A stretch of 64,000 bases of DNA, taken from Peptostreptococcaceae bacterium (GTDB lineage: Bacteria > Bacillota > Clostridia > Peptostreptococcales > Peptostreptococcaceae). Location of the stretch: the NCBI GenBank assembly GCA_902363255.1, contig CABIZO010000003.1, positions 1 to 64,000 of the forward strand, in the 5' to 3' direction. Position numbers and translations under genes: made by a program. The notes under the pieces were generated by a model. It saw only the letters and a program-made list of their open reading frames with translations, was not told the origin of the DNA and searched no databases. Shown one piece after another: positions 1-8,280 of the stretch (position 1 is its first letter; every line of letters begins with the position of its first letter).

Positions 1-166
1 TAGCTTTGATGAGTTAAAAATTGCAATTGATAATTATATAGACTTTTATAACAATAGAAGGTTACAGAAAAAACTAAAAGGCCTAAGTCCGATTGAATAT
101 CGGACTCAGACCTTAGTTGCTTAATTTTTATTATTTCCACTGTCTACTTGACAGGGGGCAGTTCAA
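1..166 (+). mobile_element. IS3-family insertion sequence, right end only
   Basis: The window opens inside an IS3-family (IS150-like) element. Positions 2-124 encode the last 40 residues of the OrfB transposase, including the typical tail with NNRRLQKKLKGLSPIEYR, and end in TAA. About 17 bases later comes a terminal inverted-repeat-like sequence (TGTCTACTTGACAGGGGGCA, followed by GTTCA), which marks the IS right end near 166. The rest of the element lies to the left of the window, so its integrity cannot be judged. Confidence 0.85.
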
Positions 167-323
167 TTTACCTCGCTTCTAAGTTTATTTAAATTTACCT
201 TAGAAGCAAAATACTGTAGCTACATTTTTAGTCTTTTTGCCATATAATTTTCCTTTATTTATGAATAATATTTCTTTTTTAGTATACTTTGGATTTAAAA
301 TACTTTCAAAATTGGCATATAGA

Positions 324-366
324 AACAATCCCCACCCTCATAATCACTCTAAGGGCAGGGATTGTT
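324..366. terminator. Hairpin in the IS3-codA intergenic region
   Basis: AACAATCCC and GGGATTGTT form a long stem with an inner CCCT/AGGG pair. No long T-tract follows on either strand, so it could be a terminator or a relic. The rest of 167-609 shows no gene, only one short copy of the dispersed TTCGCATTATATAA motif near 435. Confidence 0.4.
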
Positions 367-474
367 AATATGTGAAAGGAAGTTCAACTATTAATATATA
401 TTATTTACTATAAATCTTGTTTAATGTATCATTTCGCATTATATAATAATTGCGGACTTTGATTGTACTATATA

Positions 475-517
475 AAAACCCCCTTCAATCCAATAGATTC
501 AAAAGGGGGTTTACTAT
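475..517 (-). terminator. Terminator downstream of codA, duplicated at 11.9 kb
   Basis: AAACCCCCTT and AAGGGGGTTT form a perfect stem around an ATCCAATAGATTC-type loop. On the minus strand it ends in TTTTT, fitting termination of the codBA transcript. An almost identical hairpin (two or three substitutions) lies at 11916-11958. Confidence 0.75.
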
Positions 518-609
518 TTGTAATAACTTATAATAGAAAACATTCATATTACAAAAATTACTGCTTCTGATTCATGATAATTAAACAAGTTCATCCTTAT
601 TCTTCATAT

Positions 610-1872
610 CTATTTTTGAAAATCAACTATCTCCTTACTACCAAAGTCCACAGTAGTTTCACTTAAAGTAGTATGAGCTATTACTCTACCTTCTCTTATA
701 GAGTAATGAACTGGCACCTGTCTTCTTATGGCATCATATCCATTTTCTGCAGGTAAAATTATCATGTTACCTGGTTTTCCAACTTCTATACCGTATTTAT
801 CTTGTATATTAAGAGTTCTAGCTGAGTTATTTGTTATTAAATCTATGGAATCATTTATTTGACTATATCCCATCATCTGACATACATGAAGTCCCATGTG
901 AAGTACTTGTAACATATTTCCTGTTCCTAGAGGATTCCATGGGTCCATGATATCATCATGTCCGAAACATACGTTGATTCCTGCTTCTACCATTTCCTTA
1001 ACTCTTGTGATACCTCTTCTCCTTGGATAAGTATCAAATCTTCCTTGAAGATGTATATTTACTAGAGGATTGGCTACGAAGTTTATTCCGCTCATTTTTA
1101 GTAATCTAAATAATTTATATGTGTATGCTCCATTGTATGAATGCATTGCAGTTGTATGACTTGCTGTAACTTTGTGACCTATTTTGTACTCATAAGCTCT
1201 AGCTGCAAGTACTTCTACGAATCTTGATTGTTCATCATCTATTTCGTCACAGTGAACATCTACTAACACATCATACTTCTTAGCAAGTTCCATAATTTTA
1301 TTTATACTTTCCACTCCGTACTCTCTAGTAAATTCAAAGTGAGGTATTGCTCCTATTACATCTGCTCCTAATTTTAAAGATTCTTCTAATAATTCTAATC
1401 CATTAGGGTAAGATAGTATTCCTTCTTGTGGGAAGGCAACTATTTGTAATGTTACATAATCTTTTAATTCTTCTCTAAGTTCTATCATAGCTTTCATAGC
1501 AGTAAGCTCTGGGTCTGTAGTGTCTACGTGAGTTCTTATAAATTGAATTCCGTTAGCTACTTGCCAAGATATAGCTTTTCTAGCTCTAGTTTTTACATCT
1601 TCTATACTTAAGAATTCTTTTCTCTCTGACCAACGTTCTATTCCTTCAAACAAAGTCCCACTTTCATTCCACTTAGGTTCCCCTGCTGTCAAAGTTGTAT
1701 CTAGATGAATATGTGGCTCTATAAATGGTGGTACTACTAAGAATCCATTGGCATCTATTACTTCTTCACCTACTGCATCTATGTTTTCTTCTATTTTAGT
1801 TATTACACCATTTTCTATTAATATATCTACTAAGTTGTCATTGTTTCTTAATTTTGCTCTTTTTATTAACAT
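610..1872 (-). CDS. codA: Cytosine deaminase
   Basis: A 420-residue amidohydrolase that converts cytosine to uracil and ammonia in the cytoplasm, feeding pyrimidine salvage. Visible motifs are the metal-binding HIH in IEPHIHLDTT (near residue 55), HVDTTDP, DVHCDEIDDEQS, the HTTAMHSYNGAY segment and the late GHDDIMDPW motif; length matches CodA of enterobacteria. The ATG has an AGGAGG site eight bases upstream. It lies 53 bases downstream of the permease gene on the same strand, so the two form a codBA operon, probably controlled by the PyrR-type leader ahead of codB. Related deaminases acting on isoguanine or creatinine are the main alternative, but the permease neighbour favours cytosine. 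Confidence 0.92.
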   Translation of the reverse strand: MLIKRAKLRNNDNLVDILIENGVITKIEENIDAVGEEVIDANGFLVVPPFIEPHIHLDTTLTAGEPKWNESGTLFEGIERWSERKEFLSIEDVKTRARKAISWQVANGIQFIRTHVDTTDPELTAMKAMIELREELKDYVTLQIVAFPQEGILSYPNGLELLEESLKLGADVIGAIPHFEFTREYGVESINKIMELAKKYDVLVDVHCDEIDDEQSRFVEVLAARAYEYKIGHKVTASHTTAMHSYNGAYTYKLFRLLKMSGINFVANPLVNIHLQGRFDTYPRRRGITRVKEMVEAGINVCFGHDDIMDPWNPLGTGNMLQVLHMGLHVCQMMGYSQINDSIDLITNNSARTLNIQDKYGIEVGKPGNMIILPAENGYDAIRRQVPVHYSIREGRVIAHTTLSETTVDFGSKEIVDFQK

Positions 1873-1925
1873 CTCTTTATCCTCCTAAGATACTAGTTAT
1901 GATAGTTTATCTAGCTAAATTCATA

Positions 1926-3191
1926 TTATGCTGCTATTTTTTCTTCTACTTTTATTTCTTTTTTTGTAGTTAACTTTGTTAATACTACATAAGTTATTAT
2001 TGCTGTTAATACTGAGTTTACTGGTGTTATACCAGGTATTACATAAGCTCCTATTACACCTGCTACCCAAGCAATAACTGCATTTATATTAACTGATTTA
2101 AATTTAGTAGTTTTGAAATCTGTATATTTACCTTTATTTATTATAAAGTAATCTGCTATTAATACAGCTCCTGTAGCTGGTATGAATGAGTTTAACATAT
2201 TTAACCAAGCCATGAAGTTATTATAAAGTATCATTGCTAAAAGTGTTCCAACTACACCATTTATTATAACCATTCTATTTTTAGGTTGTTTAGTTATGTT
2301 AGCAAATCCAAGGCCTGATCCATATAAAGCATTATCATTTGTAGTCCATATGTTAAGCCCTAGTATTATTATTGCTGGTATTATTAAACCTTGCGTAAAC
2401 ATAACTTCTGATATATCAGCTTGTCCAGTAGCCATTGCTCCTATTGCACCAAAGGCTAACATTAAAGAGTTACCTATTAAGAATGCTATTACAGTAGTTG
2501 ATACTGCTGTCTTTCTATCTTTTGAGAATCTTGTAAAGTCTGGTGTTAGTGTCCCACCACTTATAAATGTTCCTACAACTGCTGCTAGTGCTGCACTCAT
2601 TGTCATAGTTCCTGTTGGCTCTATGGCAAGTAATCCTGCTACACCGCCCACATCTGTTATTGCTTTTCCTGCTGATACACTACCAAGTATTGCTATTGCT
2701 GGTACTGCTATCATACTTAATACTGTTAGTGACTTCATTCCAAAGTATGCTGTTGCTGTCATTAGTAATCCTGATACTATGATTAAAGTCCATAAGTTTA
2801 TTCCTGTTACTTTAGAAACTGGTATTGCAAACATTGCAACCCCTACTCCAAACCAACCTACTTGTGTTATTGAAACTAATCCTGATAAAAGGTATGAACC
2901 TTTTTCTCCAAATGAATATCTTGCCAGTAAATGAGTTGAAAGTCCTGTATCTCCTGCTATATAAGCTAAAAGCCCTGTGTATATACATAATAAAATATTA
3001 CCGAATATTACAGCTTTTATAAAGTCTGACATGTTAAGGCTTGTTCCTATATTTCCTCCTGCTAGCATACTTGCTGAGAAGAAAGCAAATCCTAGCATTA
3101 CCACTAACATTGAGAAGAATCCTTTCTTTGCTCCTTGTGGTATTGCCTCTAATGAATAATCGTGATCTTGATGTTGTTGTTTTTTGTTCAT
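1926..3191 (-). CDS. codB: Cytosine permease (NCS1 family)
   Basis: A 421-residue NCS1 transporter with about twelve hydrophobic segments, responsible for proton- or sodium-coupled cytosine uptake across the membrane. The N-terminus (SLEAIPQGAKKGFFSMLVVM) and the GLSTHLLARYSFGEKGSYL segment are typical of CodB. It is the first gene of the codBA operon and has an AAAGGAAG ribosome site. Its 5' leader (3192-3403) contains a PyrR-like loop and an intrinsic terminator, which suggests that uridine nucleotides shut down uptake. Confidence 0.92.
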   Translation of the reverse strand: MNKKQQHQDHDYSLEAIPQGAKKGFFSMLVVMLGFAFFSASMLAGGNIGTSLNMSDFIKAVIFGNILLCIYTGLLAYIAGDTGLSTHLLARYSFGEKGSYLLSGLVSITQVGWFGVGVAMFAIPVSKVTGINLWTLIIVSGLLMTATAYFGMKSLTVLSMIAVPAIAILGSVSAGKAITDVGGVAGLLAIEPTGTMTMSAALAAVVGTFISGGTLTPDFTRFSKDRKTAVSTTVIAFLIGNSLMLAFGAIGAMATGQADISEVMFTQGLIIPAIIILGLNIWTTNDNALYGSGLGFANITKQPKNRMVIINGVVGTLLAMILYNNFMAWLNMLNSFIPATGAVLIADYFIINKGKYTDFKTTKFKSVNINAVIAWVAGVIGAYVIPGITPVNSVLTAIITYVVLTKLTTKKEIKVEEKIAA

Positions 3192-3212
3192 TTTTATCTT
3201 CCTTTCTTTTTA

Positions 3213-3254
3213 GTACCTAAAAAGAAAAGCTCCCTGCATTTGCAAGGAGCTTAG
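3213..3254 (-). terminator. Attenuator terminator in the codB leader
   Basis: On the minus strand AAGCTCCTTGC pairs with GCAGGGAGCTT and is followed by TTTTCTTTTT. The hairpin lies between the promoter and codB, only about 22 bases before the start codon, so read-through must be regulated. Together with the PyrR-like loop upstream it forms an attenuator. Confidence 0.8.
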
Positions 3255-3349
3255 AATATTAGCCTATATCTTTATACACTTAACCATCGGTAGTTAAATT
3301 TAGATATACTAAGGCTAAATTACTATCTTTCGTAATTTTCTTCCGAAAA

Positions 3350-3380
3350 CCTTGCCAGCTTCTCTGAACTGATTTAAAGG
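3350..3380 (-). promoter_or_regulatory. PyrR-binding loop (anti-antiterminator) in the codBA leader
   Basis: On the minus strand the leader reads CCTTTAAATCAG, then TTCAGAGAAGCTGGCAAGG. This closely follows the known PyrR-binding consensus of Bacillus pyr leaders (CAGTCCAGAGAGGCTTGCAAGG) from memory: a CCTT/AAGG outer stem, a CAG/CTG inner stem and a conserved purine-rich AGAGA loop. PyrR with UMP would stabilise this hairpin and allow the terminator at 3213-3254 to form. Identification is by motif only. Confidence 0.75.
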
Positions 3381-3403
3381 TACTATATTTTTTTGTTATA
3401 TCT

Positions 3404-3432
3404 AAGATATCATATAAGTCGAATTTTGTAAA
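3404..3432 (-). promoter_or_regulatory. Predicted codBA promoter
   Basis: On the minus strand TTTACA and TATCTT are separated by 17 bases, starting a transcript about 210 bases before codB that would include the PyrR loop and attenuator. Confidence 0.5.
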
Positions 3433-3468
3433 TAATTATTTTTATATATTTTTATATGTTTTTAAATC

Positions 3469-3539
3469 GGGCTATGTTTTTAATCAGTGTTGAAAATGAT
3501 ACAATAAGAGTAAATGCACAATTGTTATATAATGCGAAA
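3469..3539 (+). repeat. Dispersed intergenic repeat, copy 1
   Basis: Starts at GGCTATGTTT, continues through CAGTGTTGAAAATGATACAA and ends with CAATTGTTATATAATGCGAA. Full or near-full copies are at 8281-8351, 33913-33982 (same strand), 16341-16402 and 24017-24080 (opposite strand). Here it precedes a small membrane-protein gene. Confidence 0.75.
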
Positions 3540-3588
3540 TAAATATACTATTAGATATTATATAGATAAATAGGAGTTTGAGGAGCCA

Positions 3589-3804
3589 ATGATGGGATTA
3601 ATAAAAGGATGTTTAATAATGATAGCAATATGTTTGTATACTATGTTCGTAATAGATATAATCAAAATATATAAAGTATTAAATAATAGTATAGGAAAGA
3701 AAGTTGAAGATATAATGCCACAATTTAATAAATTTATTAATAAAGATATGATATATATGATATTTGCATCTTTAATTAGCTTTATAGTTGTTGTATTTTT
3801 ATAA
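3589..3804 (+). CDS. Small membrane protein of unknown function
   Basis: A 71-residue protein with one hydrophobic segment at each end (about residues 4-25 and 53-71) around a charged middle, so both termini probably lie in the membrane. A GAGGAG site precedes the two adjacent ATG codons. It stands alone between a copy of the dispersed repeat and a GTTCACAATTTTAATATAATGCG motif. No family recognised. Confidence 0.55.
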   Translation: MMGLIKGCLIMIAICLYTMFVIDIIKIYKVLNNSIGKKVEDIMPQFNKFINKDMIYMIFASLISFIVVVFL

Positions 3805-3865
3805 AATTAAATAATTCAAAAAGATATACAAAAAGTTCACAATTTTAATATAATGCGAATCAAAA

Positions 3866-3895
3866 AGTAGGGGTTTATGCCCTTACTTTTTAATT
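3866..3895. terminator. Bidirectional terminator-like hairpin
   Basis: AAAAAGTAGGG and CCCTTACTTTTT flank a TTTATG loop, giving a T-rich end in both directions. It separates the rightward small membrane gene from the leftward DUF1048 operon. Confidence 0.6.
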
Positions 3896-3938
3896 TCTAA
3901 AATAAGTTATAAAATCAACATTAGTCTAAAACATAGCC

Positions 3939-4232
3939 TTAAATTTTTTTATTCGTCCTTATAGTTGAATTTTTGATTAAATCGTCACAGAAAGTTGCCA
4001 CATCACTTCCCGTAACTTCTAACACTCCTTTGCCCAACGCAGCACCCTCTTCAAAAAAATCAACAATCCCTGAAAGTAAATCTGTACTATCTCCTAACTC
4101 AACAGTTCCCACCTTAAAAATATATTTTTGAATTTCTTTATAAACTATCTGATAATCTTTTGGTAGAGCTTTGACACGGGCCATGTGTGCTCGCCACTCT
4201 TTCTTACCTTCTATCATATTTTTTATTTTCAT
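3939..4232 (-). CDS. DUF1048 family protein (second copy)
   Basis: A 97-residue DUF1048-like protein, paralogous to its neighbour at 4242-4589: both share a DYQ...EI..N/YI..vG pattern, an aspartate/glutamate-rich middle and a DV..FC.(D/E)L segment. It appears to be a helical cytoplasmic protein. Function is unknown; the family is nearly always encoded beside a PadR regulator, as here. It is the last gene of the PadR-DUF1048-DUF1048 operon, nine bases after the previous stop, with an AGGAGG site. Confidence 0.8.
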   Translation of the reverse strand: MKIKNMIEGKKEWRAHMARVKALPKDYQIVYKEIQKYIFKVGTVELGDSTDLLSGIVDFFEEGAALGKGVLEVTGSDVATFCDDLIKNSTIRTNKKI

Positions 4233-4241
4233 TTTATCCTC

Positions 4242-4589
4242 CTATTTACCTAATTTTTTAGCAATATTATTGTTTAGCTGTTTGCGCCACTTGTCACGAA
4301 AAGACTTTGACCCTTCTTCTCCTACTAACTCTGAACAAAAACTTTTGATATCATTACCCAAAACATCTTTTGCATTTTGACCGTTCGCAGCACTTTCTTC
4401 TAGCATGTCAAGGACACCATTAAAAATTGGCATAAGGTTTCGACCAGTGAAATCTCCATACATTAGAAGATTAGCATTTATTTCCTCCCATGATTTTTGA
4501 TAATCAGTTGGTAGTTTTGCCACCCTCAATTCAAAAGCTTTAAATTCTTTAGTCATATCACTTCCTGTGATTTTTTCCCAAAAATTCAT
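4242..4589 (-). CDS. DUF1048 family protein (first copy)
   Basis: A 115-residue protein beginning MNFWEKITGSDMTKEFKAFE, typical of DUF1048 proteins. Its ATG overlaps the stop of the PadR gene (TAATG arrangement), so translation is coupled. It carries LPTDYQKSWEEINANL and a lysine/arginine-rich C-terminus. Role unknown; the operon arrangement suggests it is controlled by, or works with, the PadR regulator. Confidence 0.85.
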   Translation of the reverse strand: MNFWEKITGSDMTKEFKAFELRVAKLPTDYQKSWEEINANLLMYGDFTGRNLMPIFNGVLDMLEESAANGQNAKDVLGNDIKSFCSELVGEEGSKSFRDKWRKQLNNNIAKKLGK

Positions 4590-4921
4590 TATTTCTTCTC
4601 CTTTAACTCGTTAATCTTTGTTGAAACAAATTCCCATTTTGACCAGAATTTTTTTAACTCTTCTCGCCCTGCATCATTTAACTTAAAAAACTTTCGTGGT
4701 GGTCCTATATCTGATTTCTTTTTTGTAGTTTCTACCAATTTATTTTTCTCAAGTCGTACCAAAATAGTATAAACTGTTCCGTCTACAACATCTGAAAATC
4801 CAAGTTCATTTAGCTTCTTAGTAATCTCATAACCATATGTTTCCTCATGGCTAATAATTTCAAGAACACAACCTTCCAGTACGCCTTTTAACATCTCCGT
4901 TATATTTTCCAAATAATTCAC
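4589..4921 (-). CDS. PadR family transcriptional regulator
   Basis: A 110-residue winged-helix repressor of the PadR family: MLKGVLEGCVLEIISHEETY leads into GYEITKKLNELGF, followed by DGTVYTILVRLEKNKLV and GPPRKFFKLNDAGREEL. The start is a GTG with GAAGAG just upstream; an internal ATG would remove the first helix residues. It heads the DUF1048 operon. The promoter overlaps repeated TAGTAATACT/TAGTATTACT half-sites, so it probably represses itself and the operon in response to an unknown small molecule or cell-envelope stress. Confidence 0.88.
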   Translation of the reverse strand: MNYLENITEMLKGVLEGCVLEIISHEETYGYEITKKLNELGFSDVVDGTVYTILVRLEKNKLVETTKKKSDIGPPRKFFKLNDAGREELKKFWSKWEFVSTKINELKEKK

Positions 4922-4931
4922 CTCTTCACTA

Positions 4932-5000
4932 TCTAGTAATACTGGTATTTAGTATTACTTACTACTGCTATATAGTATCACTTAGTAGTTGTAGTGTCAA
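4932..5000 (-). promoter_or_regulatory. PadR operon promoter and operator region
   Basis: On the minus strand TTGACA (4995-5000) and TACTAT (4972-4977) are spaced by exactly 17 bases. Around and downstream of the -10 are repeated half-sites (ACTAAGTGATACTA, AGTAGTAAGTAATACTA, CCAGTATTACTAG) that read as overlapping inverted repeats, as in PadR operators. Confidence 0.7.
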
Positions 5001-5203
5001 CGTTAATATATATTTTTTCACCTTTATTTTCACCAAAAATTCCTTTCGGTACCACTTTAAGCCACCGTGTTGGAGCCATGAAATTCCAGGCAACACCTTG
5101 CTCAAAATTCACTTTTTTACTACTTCTTAGACGCATTGATAATACTTTAATTTAGAAGTTTTCCACAGTTGAAAAAGTAACATAATCTCATTGTAAGCAA
5201 AAA

Positions 5204-5262
5204 ATAACTGTATCTTTCTAATCCCAAGATTTTGGGTAAAAGATACAGTTAATTTTTAAAAT
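5204..5262. terminator. Hairpin with long stem, repeated near 15.95 kb
   Basis: AAAAAATAACTGTATCTTT and AAAGATACAGTTAATTTTT form a long stem around TCTAATCCCAAGATTTTGGG. A diverged copy (TAACCGTATCTTTCTAATCC) lies at 15935-15995. It probably terminates the lipoprotein gene or marks a repeat unit, since a GTTCATAATATATTAAAATT motif follows at 5274. No gene is visible in 5001-5333. Confidence 0.55.
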
Positions 5263-5333
5263 TTATATATTAGTTCATAATATATTAAAATTATGTACTA
5301 AACTTTATATATTATTAATTTCCAAAGTAAATA

Positions 5334-5867
5334 TTAAACTTGTTCTTCTTCAGATAAAAGTTGCTTTTCGTCAATAGATTTAAAAATTCGTGAATACACA
5401 TCTTCTATATTCTTTTTATTTTCAGTATCATTATATAATCCATATTCCACATAATTATACTCCTCATCATTAAAAAGTATTCCCACTGCATATGCTTGAG
5501 ACTTGGAATCAGGTACTTCTTCATAAGATAAATTTTCATATACAAATGGAACATAATCCTTTGTTCCACCTATAAAAAAGAATGGTATTGTTGATTTTTT
5601 ATAAATATATGAATACTCACCTTTTGATGCTTCTGATAAATTTTCTTTACTTATAAAAACTGCATCATATCTATTTGAAAATTTTTCTTTTTCTAAATCT
5701 GAAAAACTAACTTTATCGAATGTAATTACATTTTCTCTAACTGTTGGAATTTCACCTACAACAGCAATATTTAAATTCCTACTACTATATATAGCAGAAT
5801 TCACAGTATTACACCCAACCATCATACAAGTAACTACCACCATCAATAATCCTATTATTTTCTTCAT
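5334..5867 (-). CDS. Putative lipoprotein, unknown function
   Basis: A 177-residue protein with a lipoprotein signal peptide: MKKIIGLLMVVVTCMMVGCN, with a lipobox ending at Cys19, so it should be exported and anchored to the membrane. The mature part is acidic and contains a KYDAVFISKENL-like stretch but no family I recognise. A GGGGG site precedes the ATG. It is monocistronic, flanked by repeat-rich intergenic DNA. Confidence 0.65.
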   Translation of the reverse strand: MKKIIGLLMVVVTCMMVGCNTVNSAIYSSRNLNIAVVGEIPTVRENVITFDKVSFSDLEKEKFSNRYDAVFISKENLSEASKGEYSYIYKKSTIPFFFIGGTKDYVPFVYENLSYEEVPDSKSQAYAVGILFNDEEYNYVEYGLYNDTENKKNIEDVYSRIFKSIDEKQLLSEEEQV

Positions 5868-6057
5868 AAGATTTTCCCCCTTTTAATTAATAATATATAA
5901 ATAAAATAAATTATATATTTTAATAGTAAAAAATAGAATCTTACATTGGTACTATCTTAGTTCATAATATATTAACATTTTACCTTAAACTTACATTATA
6001 AACCAGTTTATCTTTTGTTACATTTATATTTAATCTTATTTTATTAGCTCTTTTAAA

Positions 6058-6184
6058 CCCAAGCTTCTCCTTAGTTCATTTCTATCTATATTATGAATTG
6101 TGCCAGCTAATCCTCCACATGCCAAAGGACTTTCATCAAGTATCTGTAAAACTTGATATTAGCTCTACTAATTCTTCTATTTTC
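6058..6184 (-). pseudogene. Decayed gene fragment, frame-disrupted
   Basis: On the minus strand two frames carry protein-like sequence: KKIEELVELISSFTDT, then, one frame over, LDESPLACGGLAGTIHNI and further residues up to SLGLKELIK and a TAA near 6058. This looks like the C-terminal end of a lost gene broken by a frameshift. I do not recognise the family. It begins immediately at the stop of the M14 peptidase gene. Confidence 0.4.
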
Positions 6185-7117
6185 TTAATCGTTACATTTT
6201 TCCATAAAATATACTAAATCTGCAAATATAATAGGTACATTTATATTTTTTTCAAGTATATCACAATAATTTTCAGCAGGTACTATTGTAGGCCCAACAT
6301 AAGGTGATACTTCTATAGTCAATGACGGTTTTTGATAATTTTCTATAAACCAATCTTTGTAGCCATTGCCTGTAGTAGATTCTTCCTTTGGAATTAATTC
6401 ATATCCAGTTAATAAAGCAATACTCTTTGCAATAATTAGATCCCTATTTTCATTAATTTGATTGAAATACCAGTAGATTTCTTCTCCAGATGAATGATAT
6501 GATATTGTTCCATTAAATTTATAACATTCAGTTAAAATTTTAAGTGCATATGTTTCTGGCTCTGAAAAATAATAAGGTCCAGGGTATCCTTCTGAACCTG
6601 GGCTTTTAGCTAAATCAGTTGATGGATAGGATGTTGGATAATTTCTATTTAAATCTACACCATTTATGTTAGACTTCCAATACAAAAAAGACTCTCCTTG
6701 TAAATAATCTTTATCTTGATATTCTTTGCAAATAAATTCCTTACCATTTAAAACTAAATCAGCTCCATCAGGATTTACAAGTGGAACAAAAACAAATGTA
6801 ATTCGATTTAAAAGTTCTCTTATATTTATTCCAAATACAACAGCGTCATTATTATATAAACTTACCATGTAGTTTATTTGGTCTAACAATAAAATTGTAT
6901 TAATAGCTTCTCTAGCATGATGAGTTCCTTGCACAAGTATCTTTGTACTTCCACATCCTAATTTAACAGCCAAAATAGGAGTTCCTTGAACAGATGAACC
7001 TATTTGGTAGGAAGATAGTATATCTTTGTTATTTCTTGTTAGATCACATATAGCTAAATTAATATTCCTTGAAAAAGGTTTTGAATTATATAAATTGATA
7101 TAACTTTTAGTAACCAT
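6185..7117 (-). CDS. M14 family zinc carboxypeptidase / gamma-D-glutamyl peptidase-like
   Basis: A 310-residue M14 metallopeptidase. The zinc site is visible as HARE (His67, Glu70) in GTHHAREAIN and His208 in ISYHSSGEE; catalytic Glu269 is in SLTIEVSPYVG, and VDLNRNYP (155-161) supplies substrate-binding residues. Sequence style is that of gamma-D-glutamyl-L-diamino-acid endopeptidases that cut peptidoglycan stem peptides, but no LysM repeats and no signal peptide are present, so it may act on recycled murein peptides in the cytoplasm. A GGAGG site lies ahead of the ATG. Substrate is inferred. Confidence 0.82.
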   Translation of the reverse strand: MVTKSYINLYNSKPFSRNINLAICDLTRNNKDILSSYQIGSSVQGTPILAVKLGCGSTKILVQGTHHAREAINTILLLDQINYMVSLYNNDAVVFGINIRELLNRITFVFVPLVNPDGADLVLNGKEFICKEYQDKDYLQGESFLYWKSNINGVDLNRNYPTSYPSTDLAKSPGSEGYPGPYYFSEPETYALKILTECYKFNGTISYHSSGEEIYWYFNQINENRDLIIAKSIALLTGYELIPKEESTTGNGYKDWFIENYQKPSLTIEVSPYVGPTIVPAENYCDILEKNINVPIIFADLVYFMEKCND

Positions 7118-7326
7118 ATATAGTCATACCTCCAATCGTTGATTTTAAACAGCCTAATGAGAACTTCTATACAAAATGCTCTACTATAGTCTATTCAATT
7201 AATCTACTTTCGTTCTATGATAATAAAATGTTGTTTTAATTTTATGAACGGTTTTAATTGAATCCTTAGTACTTCTATATATTATTATTTGGCTATGTTA
7301 GACAATTGTGTGATTAATTTTATATA

Positions 7327-7371
7327 AAAAACGGCATGAGTCCAGTTGAATACCGAACACATGCCGCATAA
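7327..7371 (+). pseudogene. IS3-family transposase C-terminal remnant
   Basis: Translates to KNGMSPVEYRTHAA and stop, matching the last residues of IS150-type transposases and resembling the fragment at the start of the window (LKGLSPIEYRTQTLVA). Nothing else of the element survives, though CTGAAGTTGAC follows. It is an old IS scar. Confidence 0.6.
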
Positions 7372-7407
7372 AGTACATTTACCTGAAGTTGACTTATTAA
7401 AAACAGA

Positions 7408-7533
7408 TTATTTTTTACACTCCAGTTTTTTATGTAAATAAAGTCCTCCCCCTATAATTACTATACCTAAAACTACATAAACAAAAGTTGTAGATATACC
7501 AAATGCATAATTAGTACTATTTGCTAATTCCAT
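7408..7533 (-). CDS. 41-residue single-span membrane protein
   Basis: An ATG preceded by AAAGGGGGGATAAT opens a 41-codon frame: a short polar start (MELANSTNYAFG), one hydrophobic span of about 20 residues ending IIGGGLYL, and a basic tail HKKLECKK. The strong ribosome site and good membrane helix support a real small gene. No family recognised. Confidence 0.5.
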   Translation of the reverse strand: MELANSTNYAFGISTTFVYVVLGIVIIGGGLYLHKKLECKK

Positions 7534-7611
7534 ATTATCCCCCCTTTTTTAATTTATATTAATTGTTAATTTAATCATAGCAGAATGTATAAAAAGTAAA
7601 TTATCAAATAA

Positions 7612-8174
7612 TTATTTTTTTAAAATATCATTTATTTCTTTATCTGCTATGTCATTTATAGACAGGATAGGTTTAGGCCCTATGTCATATGGTGCTATTT
7701 CTTTTTCAAACCATGCTACATCATGCCATTTGTTACATTTGTATCCTGCATTATGATATATACCAAGCTTATTAAATCCTAATGACATATGAAGTTTTTC
7801 ACTTTTTTCATTTGGTAAAGTAACTCCGCCATAGACCGTCTTAATTCCTTGTAGTTTTAATATTTCTATTAAAATACTATACATTTTTTTCCTAAAGATT
7901 TTGACGTAAAATCTTTGTCAATATAAATAGACAATTCAGCATTCCATTGATATGCCTCACGTTTCATTTGTCTATGTGCATAAGCATATCCTATTATTTC
8001 CTCTTCATTTTCACAAACCACATAAGGATACATGCTTATAATATTTTTTATTCTGTTTGCAAATTCTTTTTCAGTGGGAAGATCACACTCAAAAGTAATT
8101 GGTGTGTCTATGTACTGTGAATAAATTTTTAATAATGCGCTACTGTCTGTTTCTTTTGCAAATCTCATTTTCAT
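7612..8174 (-). pseudogene. GNAT acetyltransferase (phosphinothricin acetyltransferase-like), frameshifted
   Basis: The first 101 residues (8174-7869) start MKMRFAKETDSSALLKIYSQ and reach KSLGKK; the reading then moves to another frame in which YSILIEILKLQGIKTVYGGV and LGFNKLGIYHNAGYKCNKWH complete the protein, ending at 7612. The break is at a run of seven A's (7883-7889, T's on the plus strand): eight A's would restore one frame of about 187 residues, the length of PAT/YncA-like N-acetyltransferases of amino-acid-like toxins. It is therefore a recent pseudogene, a slippage-switched gene, or a sequencing error. Confidence 0.8.
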
Positions 8175-8280
8175 ATTTATCTTCTCCCCCCTTCAAATCA
8201 GATTACTGCTTATTTATATTATATTAAAGTAATCTTTATTTCGCATTATTAATATTGTTCATAACTTGTATTTAAATAAA

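Noticed and set aside
2296..2934. Long open frame on the plus strand inside codB
   Set aside because: Antisense to a strongly supported permease; no ribosome site and proline/isoleucine-rich composition typical of antisense reading of membrane-protein genes.
3241..3380. Possible c-di-GMP-I riboswitch ahead of codB (a CTACCGATGG segment resembles its 3' end)
   Set aside because: The conserved GGACGCAAAGCC core is missing and the PyrR loop explains the leader better.
7318..7385. Possible complete small IS or MITE
   Set aside because: Only 15 codons of transposase sequence remain and no pair of inverted repeats is visible.
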